64,000 nucleotides of DNA from Streptomyces sp. NBC_01244 (GTDB lineage: Bacteria > Actinomycetota > Actinomycetes > Streptomycetales > Streptomycetaceae), in contig NZ_CP108488.1 of assembly GCF_035987325.1 (NCBI RefSeq), positions 8,866,001 through 8,930,000 on the forward strand, read 5' to 3'. The notes under the pieces are model-generated. The model worked only from the letters and a program-made list of their open reading frames with translations. It made no database searches and had not been told where the DNA came from. A program made the translations under genes and the position numbers. Positions 1-7,748 of this stretch are shown piece after piece (the stretch's first letter is position 1; each line of letters opens with the position of its first letter).

Positions 1-2
1 TC

Positions 3-251
3 GTCACCCGCCGCAAGGGGCTCATCTGGCCCGCCCTCGGCTGGATGGCCGCCACCCTGTTCGCCCTGGCGGCCTTCCGCAACACCGCCCCGGGCACACC
101 GCCGATCGGCTGCCTCCTCGACTACCTCGCCTTCCTCTGGGCGGAGATCCTCATCGCGTTCTGCCTGATCACCGTCGTCGTCATGGGGATCAGGGCCGAG
201 TCCCGCGCGGAGCCTGCGGCGGACGGGGCCGTGGGGGCGGTCGGGGACTGA
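3..251 (+). CDS. C-terminal part of a small membrane protein (5' end outside window)
   Basis: The frame is open from the first bases and ends at TGA 249-251, so only the last 82 residues are visible; the first internal ATG is at 45. It has two hydrophobic stretches: one around GWMAATLFALAAF, and one around YLAFLWAEILIAFCLITVVVMG (split: LDYLAFLWAEILIAF then CLITVVVMG). A charged/acidic tail follows and probably lies in the cytoplasm. I do not recognise a family. It looks like an ordinary short integral membrane protein; nothing in the visible part points to a substrate or partner. Confidence 0.6.
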   Translation, partial: VTRRKGLIWPALGWMAATLFALAAFRNTAPGTPPIGCLLDYLAFLWAEILIAFCLITVVVMGIRAESRAEPAADGAVGAVGD

Positions 252-299
252 GGCGCGGTACGGGCGCCGACGGCCCGTGCGGGCCGCGGCCCCGTGCCA

Positions 300-340
300 C
301 CCCCGCACCCCCGCCGGCGGTACCGGACGGGGTGCGGGGG
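300..340. terminator. Strong hairpin between the membrane protein and the next gene
   Basis: A perfect 12-bp inverted repeat (CCCCCGCACCCC at 300-311, GGGGTGCGGGGG at 329-340) with a 17-nt loop lies 48 bp after the stop of the upstream gene and 75 bp before the next start. A second, smaller 6-bp hairpin sits at 271-286. There is no clear T-run, as is usual for Streptomyces terminators. Confidence 0.5.
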
Positions 341-415
341 CATTCGGGTGGCCCGCCGCGGCCCGACCGCGTGACGCGCGGGGCGGCTACGGAGGGCGCC
401 GTACCGTGGCTGACC

Positions 416-1201
416 ATGACGCTCCAGAGCGACCGGGCCGGACAGGCCGACGAGACCGGGCCTGCCGGGCGGCGCGGGCAGCGCGAGCCGGTCACGCAGC
501 ACGCCCCGGTCGGGGGCGTCGCCCGGATCGCGGCGCTCGTGCGGGACGCGGACCCGGGGGCCGGCTGGGCCGTCGGTGGCGCGGACGGTCCGGACGCGGT
601 GGTGGAGGCCGTGGACCCGGCCACCGCCCCCGATGTCGGCGGGCTGGTGGGCGTGCTGGCCGTCTGGCCCGTGATCGGGGTGCTCGTGGACGCGGGGGAG
701 CTGGCCCTGCACACCCCGCTCACCGCCTACGGGGCGGGCGACGGCCTCCCCGCCGGAACCACCGCGCACCATCTGCTCACCCACGGTTCCGGGGTGTCGC
801 CCGCCCTCTTCGGGCTCGCCGAGCGGCTGTGCGGCAGGCCCCTCGCCGGGTTCGCCGCCGACCGGATCTGGGGGCCGCTCGGCATGACCCGGACCGGCTT
901 CACCGCCGACGGGACCCTGTGTGCGCCCGCCGCCGACCTCGGCCGGTTCCTGAGCCACCTCCTCGCCCCGGCGGGCGGCCCCGTCAGCCCGGCCTGGACG
1001 GCGCAGTCGCTCCGCATCCGCACCGGCGAACTGCTCCCCGCCCGCGGCCTCCTCTGGCACCCCGCCGCGCACGGATCCTGGTCCCACGGCGAAGGCCCGG
1101 TGCTGTGGATCTCCCCGCGCGGACAGCGCTGGGCCGCCCTCCTCCCCACCATCCCGTCGGCCCCGCTCCGGACGGCCTTCCGCGAGGCGGCCTTCACCTG
1201 A
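416..1201 (+). CDS. Beta-lactamase-fold (serine hydrolase-like) protein lacking the catalytic SxxK motif
   Basis: 261 residues from ATG 416; the frame is open further upstream to ATG 332, but the upstream residues look non-coding. Fold landmarks of the class C beta-lactamase/esterase family are present in order: an LTHGSG-like segment (family: LLTHTSGL), a WGPLGMTRTGF segment (family: PLGMxxT), and a late GSWSHGEGPVLWISP segment where active members have an HTG-type loop. The S-x-x-K that should precede VDAGELALHTPL is absent (the sequence there is VGVLAVWPVIGVL), and the YxN motif is also missing. At 261 residues it is much shorter than the usual 350-400. It is therefore likely a non-catalytic or strongly divergent member. 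The family is fairly clear; the function is unknown. Confidence 0.7.
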   Translation: MTLQSDRAGQADETGPAGRRGQREPVTQHAPVGGVARIAALVRDADPGAGWAVGGADGPDAVVEAVDPATAPDVGGLVGVLAVWPVIGVLVDAGELALHTPLTAYGAGDGLPAGTTAHHLLTHGSGVSPALFGLAERLCGRPLAGFAADRIWGPLGMTRTGFTADGTLCAPAADLGRFLSHLLAPAGGPVSPAWTAQSLRIRTGELLPARGLLWHPAAHGSWSHGEGPVLWISPRGQRWAALLPTIPSAPLRTAFREAAFT

Positions 1202-1244
1202 ACCCGGTTGCACCGCACCGTGGCCGTATCTTCGGAGTCCGAGG

Positions 1245-1652
1245 ACGAAGACCCGGCAGAAGGACCGCGACGTGCCCGGTCCGCAGCGTCCCCGGGACGA
1301 GATCACCCCCGGCCTGTGAATGGGCGGCCACTACTGGACCGACCCGGCCGGAGAGCTGCGGCCGGTCGTCGTCGGAGCCGAGGTCGACCTCGTCATCAGC
1401 CTCTTCACCCGCCCGGGCCACGGCCCCGACCCGCGTGTGGAACACCTGGTCGGCGAGCTGCCCGATGCCCCGCTCACGGGCGCGCAGCTGCGTACCGCCC
1501 TCGGCCTCGCCGGAGCCGCCCGCACGGCTCTCGACTCCGGACGGCGGATCCTGGTGCGCTGCCATTGCGGGTACAACCGTTCCGGCCTGGTCGTCGCCCA
1601 GTGCCTCGTCGACGGAGGCCTCGCGCCGTCCGCCGCCATCGGCCTGGTCCGC
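1245..1652 (+). pseudogene. Decaying dual-specificity/tyrosine phosphatase gene
   Basis: The reading frame (phase of 1320) encodes a CX5R phosphatase signature (RCHCGYNRSG: Cys codon at 1560, Arg seven codons on). Upstream in the same frame is DVPGPQRPRDEITPGL, then TGA at 1317-1319, then MGGHYWTDPAGEL. From memory, members of this family read through here with Trp (GLW), so a TGG-to-TGA change is the simple explanation. No ATG/GTG start lies in frame at the expected N-terminus; ACG 1245, with GGAG upstream, is a possible former start. The 3' end is also lost: homology stops after SAAIGLV (about 1652), and the frame runs on without a stop into the P450. A re-start at ATG 1320 would give a truncated phosphatase or a phosphatase-P450 fusion. 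The motif is seen directly; the decay is inferred. Confidence 0.7.
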
Positions 1653-1764
1653 CCGTGGCCCCCGTACCCCCCTCGTGGTCCTCGGGGCGCGGACCGGGGG
1701 CGGTCGACGTACGGTGAGCGCGAGATCACCGACCGTCGAGTCCAGGCTGCGCGGAGGTACACGG

Positions 1765-1836
1765 ATGCGTACGGCCCACGAGACCGCCCGCGGTGCGCGC
1801 ACGCCACCGGCCCCGGCCGCGGAGGCCCCCGTATGA
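1765..1836 (+). CDS. Possible 23-codon leader ORF coupled to the P450
   Basis: ATG 1765 is preceded by GGAGG at 1753-1757. The short frame (MRTAHETARGARTPPAPAAE...) ends at TGA 1834-1836 and overlaps the P450 ATG as ATGA. Spacing, Shine-Dalgarno and overlap are those of a translated, coupled ORF, but at this length that could be chance or a remnant of a longer gene. No function is assigned. Confidence 0.35.
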   Translation: MRTAHETARGARTPPAPAAEAPV

Positions 1837-3104
1837 CGGCCCGGGCGGGGCGCGGCGAGAGCGCCCGGTTCGCCGGCGCGCATGCGCTGCCGGCCCTTGT
1901 ACGGGGCTTCGTGGGTGTCCGGCCCCGTGCGGTGCCCGGGCACGCGGGGCCCGGCCGGCCGCGCTGGTCCGCCGCCACCCTGCGGGCCCTGCGCGAGCGG
2001 CACGGCGGGGCGCCCGTGCTCGTCCGGGGGCTGACCGGCACCGTCCTGCTCATCCTCGATCCGCAGGACATCCGGCAGTTCTACGCCGAACCCGTCGGCT
2101 CCCTCGTCCAGCCCGCCGGAGAGGCGGACGGCAATTGCGCCCACGCCGGGATCCGCGCCGGGCGGCGGGCGGTCGACGACTCCGTGCTCGCCGCGGGGCT
2201 GACCGTGCACCCCTCCTGCGGGGCGTTCCTCTCGGTCCTCACCGATGAGGCCCGGCGCCTGACGGCGGGGCGTTCCCTCGAACTCGCCCGCGTCCGGCAC
2301 TCCGTGGCCCGCGCGGCCCGGCGCATCGTCCTCGGCGACGCGGCCGCCGAGGACACGGAACTCGGCCGCAGCCTCGGGCGTTCCCACGACAGGGCCGGAG
2401 CGCGGATCGCCGCGTACGCCGACCTCGCCGAGCCGCACACCCTCATCGGGCGGGCCCGCCGCCATGCGGACGCCCTCGCCCGGCCGGACCGCCACGGGGC
2501 GGACCAGGTGCAGGCGGACCCGGTCGGGCAGGTCCGCCAGTGGCTGGCCGCCTTCGACCTCGTCCCCGGCGTGCTGCTGCGCACCCTGCTGCTCCTCGGC
2601 GCGCACCCGGCCGAACAGGACGCCGTCGCCGCCGAGGCACGCGCCGCCGGATGGGTGCAGGGCGCCGACGCCCAGGGCGCGCTGCCCCGGCTGCGTGCCT
2701 GCGTCCGGGAATCGCTGCGGCTGTATCCGGCCGTCCCCGACCTGATAAGGATCACCCGCGCCGAAACCGAATGGCGGGGCGTGCGGCATCCCGCCGGGAC
2801 CTGTGTGGTGCTGCCCGTGCTGTTCCACCAGCGCGACCCCGAACACGTGCCGGCCGCGCACGTCTTCGTACCGGGCCGGTGGGCTTCCCGCGAAGCGGAC
2901 CAAGACGTCCGGATGGCCCCGTTCAGCCATGCCGACGGCCGCTGCCCCGGCGAACAACTGGGGCTGCTGGTCACCGCGGCGCTCTGCGCGGAGGTGCTGC
3001 GCGGACACCGGGTCCGGCCCGTCCGGCCCGTGCTCGACCCCCTGGGCCCGCTCCCCGCGGCCCTGGACCCGCAGGGCATCCGCCTGCGCCTGACCCGCCG
3101 CTGA
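1833..3104 (+). CDS. Cytochrome P450
   Basis: 423 residues from ATG 1833, with GGAGG at 1821-1825. The heme-binding loop reads FSHADGRCPGEQL, with the axial Cys near residue 371. The K-helix ExxR motif is RESLRLYP, followed by a plausible PERF-like region (FVPGRWAS). The usual I-helix oxygen-activation sequence (A/G-G-x-D/E-T) is not obvious: the region reads WLAAFDLVPGVLLRTLLLLGAHP, so proton delivery may be unusual. Family members oxidise small hydrophobic substrates with electrons from ferredoxin/ferredoxin reductase; no redox partner is encoded nearby. The frame is open upstream through the phosphatase remnant, so the start rests on the SD and the ATGA overlap. Substrate unknown. Confidence 0.88.
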   Translation: MTARAGRGESARFAGAHALPALVRGFVGVRPRAVPGHAGPGRPRWSAATLRALRERHGGAPVLVRGLTGTVLLILDPQDIRQFYAEPVGSLVQPAGEADGNCAHAGIRAGRRAVDDSVLAAGLTVHPSCGAFLSVLTDEARRLTAGRSLELARVRHSVARAARRIVLGDAAAEDTELGRSLGRSHDRAGARIAAYADLAEPHTLIGRARRHADALARPDRHGADQVQADPVGQVRQWLAAFDLVPGVLLRTLLLLGAHPAEQDAVAAEARAAGWVQGADAQGALPRLRACVRESLRLYPAVPDLIRITRAETEWRGVRHPAGTCVVLPVLFHQRDPEHVPAAHVFVPGRWASREADQDVRMAPFSHADGRCPGEQLGLLVTAALCAEVLRGHRVRPVRPVLDPLGPLPAALDPQGIRLRLTRR

Positions 3105-3251
3105 CCCCGGCACCGGTCTCGACCGCGCACCGGCGGCGCCACGTCATCCGGCCCGCCCGCCAGCCCCGACTGACTGACTGACTGCCTGCCGACCGATTCT
3201 GTTCGTCCCGCCCCGTCCTGCCCGATGCTCATCCGACCCGACGAGGAATCC

Positions 3252-4409
3252 ATGTCCGACGCCGCGACCCCCGGGACCTCCGCGACCTCCGCGCCCACCG
3301 ACCCGGATGCCGATCAACTGGGCGCCCTGTGCCGGGAACTGGCCGAGGCGGCCGACGCCGTCGGCGAAGCCTCCCGCTACGCCTCCCGGCTGGCCCTCGG
3401 CTCCCGGCTGCCGGTCACCGCACTGGGCCTCGGCAGCCGCCGCCGCGCGGCCTGGCGTACGCTGCTGCGCGCCCTCACCGACCCGCACGGACTCGGCTGG
3501 GCCGCCCGGGGCCGGGGCGTGGCGCGGGCCGGGTGGCTCGCCGGGGTCTTCACCGGCCGGGAGAGCCTCGCCGTCAGCCTCGCGGTGTGCGGCCTCAGGG
3601 GCCGGATCCGGGCCGAGAGCACCCGTAACCCGGCGAGGTCGGCGGACCCTGCCGCGGCCGAGGTGTTCCTCGCGGTGGATGAGGGCCGGCAGGCGGACGC
3701 CGTCCGGGCGTTCCGCGCACTCGTGCGCCGACGCGGCGAGGGTCCCGCCTTCGCCCCGCTGAACCCCTCCTTCGCCGACATCCTGGCCTGGAACGCGCTG
3801 ACGGACGACAACCCGTTCAACGACCACGCCGGCTGGCAGGTCGCCACCGGCAGGGCCGTGGCCGCCGAGCCGCTCCTCGGGATCGGCGCCGCCCTGCGGG
3901 CCTTCTTCGACCGGGGACCCGCCTGCTCCGAACCGGGGACCCGCCTCCTCGCCGAGCTGGACACCAGCGGCACCCCGGCCGGGTACCGGGGCAATGCCGA
4001 CCGGATCGGCGCCGCCGCGGGCGCGGTCCTGCTCCAGCAGGTCGCCGGCCCGGACGGGGTGGAGCGGTGCGTGCTCCACCTCGCGGGACCACCGACGCAG
4101 TCCGGCCGCGCCGAAGCCCCGTACGAGGACCCGGCCGCGCACGTCCGCGAAGTGGCCGCGACCGTACGCCGCCTGGTGCCTTCCGGGACCGAACTCGCCC
4201 TCCTCGGCCACGGTCCGGGCGCCCGGACGGCCGGACGGCTGGCCGCGAGCCGGGAGTTCACCACGGTCTACCGGGTCACCTGGGTGGGTTCCGGCCCCGA
4301 GCCGGGTCCGGCGGCGGCCCTCGCGTGCTTCGGGGGCCGCGTCACCGGAAGCCACCTCGTGCGGCTGCCGGGACATCCCGACGTCTACGTCCCGGGGCGG
4401 ACCCAGTGA
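3252..4409 (+). CDS. Alpha/beta-hydrolase-like protein with GHGPG in place of the nucleophile elbow
   Basis: 385 residues from ATG 3252, with AGGAA just upstream (an alternative ATG at 3225 has no SD). The N-terminus is Ala/Glu-rich and helical (CRELAEAADAVGEAS). The C-terminal third has a strand-elbow-helix signature: ELALLGHGPGARTAGRLAA. In active alpha/beta hydrolases this is GxSxG; here the Ser position is Gly, so hydrolysis by the usual mechanism is unlikely. It then continues through a VTWVGSG strand and ends in a VRLPGHPDVYVPG segment, resembling the late His loop of DUF1023-type hydrolases. It is translationally coupled to a WXG100-like gene (GTGA overlap), which suggests the two proteins work together, perhaps at a type VII-like secretion substrate. 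That is inference only. Confidence 0.65.
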   Translation: MSDAATPGTSATSAPTDPDADQLGALCRELAEAADAVGEASRYASRLALGSRLPVTALGLGSRRRAAWRTLLRALTDPHGLGWAARGRGVARAGWLAGVFTGRESLAVSLAVCGLRGRIRAESTRNPARSADPAAAEVFLAVDEGRQADAVRAFRALVRRRGEGPAFAPLNPSFADILAWNALTDDNPFNDHAGWQVATGRAVAAEPLLGIGAALRAFFDRGPACSEPGTRLLAELDTSGTPAGYRGNADRIGAAAGAVLLQQVAGPDGVERCVLHLAGPPTQSGRAEAPYEDPAAHVREVAATVRRLVPSGTELALLGHGPGARTAGRLAASREFTTVYRVTWVGSGPEPGPAAALACFGGRVTGSHLVRLPGHPDVYVPGRTQ

Positions 4410-4690
4410 CGGACGCCGCCGGGCCCGCGCCCCGGGCCGAGACCCTCGCGGCCCCGGCCGAGGGGCTGCGCGCCCACTCGGCCGCCCTGCGTTCGCACGC
4501 CGAACGGCTCCGCATCGCCGCCGGAGACCTGCGCTGGCAGGGCCCGGGGGGCGATGCCTTCCGCGCCGAGGTGGCCTCCCTGGCCGACCGCTGCGCCACC
4601 GCGGCGGGCGGCTTCGAGCTGGCGGCGGCCCAACTGACCTGCCCCGGGTCCCGGGAAGGGACGCGGGGCAGGCACCGGCGGACCGGCTGA
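4406..4690 (+). CDS. WXG100-like small protein
   Basis: 94 residues from GTG 4406, which overlaps the upstream stop by 4 nt. It is helical with a central turn carrying a W-x-G signature (LRWQGPGGDAFRAEV), and heptad-like residues lie on both sides (LRAHSAALRSHAERL; VASLADRCATAAGGF). This matches the two-helix hairpin of WXG100/ESX family proteins, which are typically about 100 residues and dimerise. The C-terminus is basic and disordered (REGTRGRHRRTG). No EccC-type ATPase or other type VII component lies in the window, so secretion is unproven. Its partner is probably the coupled upstream gene. Confidence 0.65.
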   Translation: MTDAAGPAPRAETLAAPAEGLRAHSAALRSHAERLRIAAGDLRWQGPGGDAFRAEVASLADRCATAAGGFELAAAQLTCPGSREGTRGRHRRTG

Positions 4691-4760
4691 CCGGAAGGCG
4701 GCGGCCGACCGGAAGGCGGCGGCCGACCGGCATGCGGCGGCCGATCGGAAGGCGGCGGGG
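4689..4760. repeat. Four tandem 18-bp repeats
   Basis: Four units at 4689-4706, 4707-4724, 4725-4742 and 4743-4760, with consensus GACCGGAAGGCGGCGGCC. Units 1 and 2 are identical; units 3 and 4 differ at a few bases. The array begins in the stop codon of the WXG100-like gene and ends 17 bp before the end of the convergent gluconate permease, so it is the whole intergenic space. Its role is unknown; it could act in termination or be a slippage product. Confidence 0.9.
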
Positions 4761-4777
4761 GAGCGGGCCGCGGGCGG

Positions 4778-6175
4778 TCAGAGGGCCAGTGACAGCAGCA
4801 GGACGAAGCCCAGGCCGACCACCGAGATGATGGTCTCCATCACCGACCAGGTCTTGAGGGTCTGGCCGACCGTCATGCCGAAGTACTCCTTCACGAGCCA
4901 GAACCCGGCATCGTTGACGTGGCTGAAGAACAGCGACCCCGCTCCGATGGCGAGGACCAGCAGAGCGGTCTCCGTGGACGACATGCCCGCCGCCAGCGGG
5001 GCCACCAGTCCGGCGGCGGAGATGGTGGCGACCGTCGCCGAGCCCGTCGCCAGGCGGATGGCCACGGCGATGAGCCAGGCCAGCAGCAGGGTCGGTATCG
5101 CCCAGTTCTCGGACAGGTCCATGATCATCTGGCCGACGCCCACGTCGATCAGCGTCGTCTTGAAGCCGCCGCCCGCACCCACGATCAGCAGGATGCCCGC
5201 GATCGGGGCCAGCGACTTCTCCACCGTCTCGGACAGCCGCGCCTTGGTGAAGCCGGCCGCCCGGCCGAGGGTGAACATGCCCACGAGCACCGCCGCGAGC
5301 AGCGCGATCAGGGGTGAGCCCGCCACGTCCGTGACCCGCTGGACCGCGTTGGCCGGGTCGTTGACCACGATGTCGACCAGGGCCTTCATCAGCATCAGGA
5401 CCACCGGGAGCAGCACGGTGAAGACCGTGGCCCCGAAGCGCGGGCGGTGTTCCGGCTCCGCCGAGGGCCGCTGCGGGATCATCCGCTCGGGCGCGGGGAT
5501 GTCCACCCACCGTGCCGCGTACCGGGAGAACACCGGGCCCGCGATGACGACGGTCGGGACGGCGACGAGCACGCCGAGCGCGAGGGTGAGCCCCAGGTTG
5601 GCGTCGAGCGCGTCGATGGCGACCAGCGGACCGGGGTGCGGCGGGATCAGTCCGTGCATCACGGACAGGCCGGCCAGCGCGGGGATGCCGATCCGCATGA
5701 GCGAGTAGTTGCCCCGCTTGGCCACGAGCAGGACCACCGGGATCAGCAGCACGATGCCGACTTCGAAGAAGAGCGGGAGGCCGATCACCGAGGCGATCAG
5801 CACCATCGCCCACGGCATGGCCCGGCCCTTGGCGCGCGCCAGGATGGTGTCCACGATCTCGTCCGCGCCGCCCGAGTCGGCGAGCAGCTTCCCGAGGATG
5901 GCGCCGAGCGCGATGAGGACGCCGACCCCCGCGACGGTCGAGCCGAGCCCGGCCGTGAAGCTGGAGATGGTCTTGGCCAGGGGGGCGCCGGCGAACACCC
6001 CGAGGGCGAGCGAGCCGAGCGTCAGTGCCAGGAAGGCGTGCAGCTTGAGGCGGGTGATGAGCAGGACGATGACGGCTATGCCCGCGAGGACGGCCACACC
6101 CAGCTGGGTGTTTCCGGCCGAGGTGATCGGCTCGGTGGCGGCCGCTGCGAGAGTCTCGACGCTGAGACTGGTCAC
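4778..6175 (-). CDS. gntP: Gluconate permease, GntP family
   Basis: 465 residues from GTG 6175, with AAGGAA about 9 nt upstream on the minus strand. It is a polytopic membrane protein, hydrophobic throughout with about 12-14 segments. GntP family signatures include GLPLFFEVGIVLLIPVV, HGLIPPHPGPLVAID, GGGFKTTLIDVGVG and GAGSLFFSHVNDAGFWLVKE. These transporters import gluconate by proton symport across the cytoplasmic membrane. Its gene lies 122 bp downstream of gluconokinase on the same strand, and the two probably form one operon. Convergent to the WXG100-like gene. Confidence 0.93.
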   Translation of the reverse strand: MTSLSVETLAAAATEPITSAGNTQLGVAVLAGIAVIVLLITRLKLHAFLALTLGSLALGVFAGAPLAKTISSFTAGLGSTVAGVGVLIALGAILGKLLADSGGADEIVDTILARAKGRAMPWAMVLIASVIGLPLFFEVGIVLLIPVVLLVAKRGNYSLMRIGIPALAGLSVMHGLIPPHPGPLVAIDALDANLGLTLALGVLVAVPTVVIAGPVFSRYAARWVDIPAPERMIPQRPSAEPEHRPRFGATVFTVLLPVVLMLMKALVDIVVNDPANAVQRVTDVAGSPLIALLAAVLVGMFTLGRAAGFTKARLSETVEKSLAPIAGILLIVGAGGGFKTTLIDVGVGQMIMDLSENWAIPTLLLAWLIAVAIRLATGSATVATISAAGLVAPLAAGMSSTETALLVLAIGAGSLFFSHVNDAGFWLVKEYFGMTVGQTLKTWSVMETIISVVGLGFVLLLSLAL

Positions 6176-6297
6176 GGTGACGGGTTCCTTCGTTCTTGTT
6201 CCGGGGCAGGGCAGAGGGGCTGCGGGCAGGGGGCTGCGGCAGTGGGCGGGGTGGGGCGGGGTGGGGGCGGGGCGGGCTCCGGGCCTGATCCGGGCGG

Positions 6298-6813
6298 TTA
6301 CGCGGCCGGCGCCGGGAGGCGGCGCAGGGCGGACAGCGCCCGTGCGGCGATCTCCTCCGGGCCTCCGGACACGTCGACGAGAACGCCGAGTTCGTCCGGC
6401 TGGAGCGGCTCCAGCGTGGCGAACTGCGAATCCAGCAGCGTGGTGGGCATGAAATGCCCCTTGCGCGCGGCCATGCGCTCCTCGATCAGCGGCCGCTCGC
6501 CGGTGAGGTGGACGAAGACGGTGTCCGGTGCGACGGCCCGCAGCCGGTCGCGGTAGGCCCGCTTGAGGGAGGAGGCGGAGACGACCCCGCCGCCGATCCC
6601 GGCCCGGTTGCGCATCCACTCGCCGATCAAGTCCAGCCAGGGCCGGCGGTCCGCGTCGTCCAGGGGGATGCCGGCGGACATTTTGGCGACGTTGGCCGCC
6701 GGGTGGAAGGCGTCGCCCTCCGCGTAGGGGAGGGCGAGCGCGTCGGCGAGCAGCCGGCCCACGGTCGTCTTTCCCGTCCCGGCCACGCCCATCACCACAA
6801 TGACGCGCGTCAT
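6298..6813 (-). CDS. gntK: Gluconokinase
   Basis: 171 residues from ATG 6813, with AAAGAGGTG upstream. The P-loop GVAGTGKTT is at residues 9-17, followed by the gluconokinase signature (EGDAFHP, then MSAGIPLDDADRRPWL) and the CSALKR-equivalent (SASSLKRAYRDRLR), with a late HFMPTTLLDSQFATLE segment. It phosphorylates gluconate to 6-phosphogluconate with ATP, feeding the pentose phosphate pathway. The length is typical (about 170). It lies directly upstream of the permease and divergent from the GntR regulator across 152 bp, so regulation by that protein is likely. Confidence 0.95.
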   Translation of the reverse strand: MTRVIVVMGVAGTGKTTVGRLLADALALPYAEGDAFHPAANVAKMSAGIPLDDADRRPWLDLIGEWMRNRAGIGGGVVSASSLKRAYRDRLRAVAPDTVFVHLTGERPLIEERMAARKGHFMPTTLLDSQFATLEPLQPDELGVLVDVSGGPEEIAARALSALRRLPAPAA

Positions 6814-6917
6814 CGCGCACCTCTTTTTCGTTGGTCCTTGTCCTCGTCGACATCGGCCCGGAGGACCTGGGCACCACTGAAGCCCATTACGTAGTACTTA
6901 TTCAAGGGGTCCTCGGT

Positions 6918-6934
6918 AAAACATCACATCTTTT
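6918..6934. promoter_or_regulatory. Candidate GntR operator between gntK and gntR
   Basis: A 17-bp AT-rich imperfect palindrome, AAAACATCACATCTTTT, lies in the divergent gntK/gntR intergenic region; 6 of 8 positions per arm are symmetric. It stands out in a GC-rich genome. A second symmetric element around TTACGTAGTAC lies at 6887-6897. FCD-type GntR proteins normally bind such divergent promoters. The assignment is by position and symmetry only. Confidence 0.5.
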
Positions 6935-6965
6935 GTCCATCCGGGGGTCACCGTACGCTTACGCC

Positions 6966-7676
6966 ATGACCACTGACGGGCCGGGCGGCCAGGGGCTCCA
7001 CTCCCGCGTGCTGGACACGATCGGCCTGGCGATCACGGCGGGGGAGTACCTGCCCGGCAGCGTGCTGCGCACCGACGAGATCGCCGAACGCTTCGACGCC
7101 TCCCGGACCGTGGTCCGCGAAGTGGTCCGCGTGCTGGAGTCGATGCAACTGGTCGAGTCCCGCCGCCGGGTCGGCGTCACCGTCCGCCCCACCGAGGAGT
7201 GGAACGTCTACGACCCGCGCGTCATCCGCTGGCGCCTCGCCGGCGCGGACCGCCCGCGCCAGTTGCGCTCCCTCACCGTGCTGCGCTCGGCCATCGAACC
7301 GGTCGCGGCCGGACTCGCGGCGCTGCGGGCCACCCCGGAGCAGTGCGCCGAGCTCACCGAGGCGGCCCTCGGCATGGTCCGCACCTCGCGCGGCCACCAG
7401 CTCGACGGGTACCTCCACCACGACATCGCCTTCCACCGGATCGTGCTCAACGCCTCCGGCAACGAGATGTTCGCGCGGCTCGGCGATGTCGTCGCCGAGG
7501 TCCTGACCGGGCGCACCCAGCACGCGGTGATGTTCCACGACCCCGACCCGGCCGCCGTCACCCTGCACGTGCGGGTGGCCGAGGCCGTACGGGAGGGCGA
7601 CGCGGCCGGCGCCGAGGCGCTGACGCGGCAGATCGCGGTGGGCGCGCTGGAGGAACTGGACGTGCTCGCGCCGTAG
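6966..7676 (+). CDS. gntR: GntR-family (FadR/FCD) repressor of the gluconate genes
   Basis: 236 residues from ATG 6966. The N-terminal winged helix spans about residues 10-75, with YLPGSVLRTDEIAERF and SRTVVREVVRVLESMQLVESRRRVGVTV. The C-terminal FCD ligand domain (about 95-230) includes the metal-site pattern DxxFHR (HHDIAFHRIVLNASGN) and later His residues (HVRVAEAVREGD). FCD members bind small organic acids and release DNA; gluconate or 6-phosphogluconate is the expected ligand here. It is divergent from gntK with a shared 152-bp control region. The name rests on context plus family. Confidence 0.9.
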   Translation: MTTDGPGGQGLHSRVLDTIGLAITAGEYLPGSVLRTDEIAERFDASRTVVREVVRVLESMQLVESRRRVGVTVRPTEEWNVYDPRVIRWRLAGADRPRQLRSLTVLRSAIEPVAAGLAALRATPEQCAELTEAALGMVRTSRGHQLDGYLHHDIAFHRIVLNASGNEMFARLGDVVAEVLTGRTQHAVMFHDPDPAAVTLHVRVAEAVREGDAAGAEALTRQIAVGALEELDVLAP

Positions 7677-7748
7677 GCCCATCGCCGGCCCGCTCCTTCG
7701 GACCTTGTTGCAGAGAGGGCCTGCCTGGCGGGCGGACCGGCCGGCCGG

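Noticed and set aside
3166..3184. GACT tetranucleotide run before the hydrolase-like gene
   Set aside because: Only about four units, with no symmetry or link to a start; probably trivial slippage.
3144..5813. Long open frame on the minus strand (889 codons) spanning several genes
   Set aside because: Antisense shadow of GC-rich genes. Its translation is Gly/Arg/Pro-rich without motifs, while the other frames carry clear GntP and other families.
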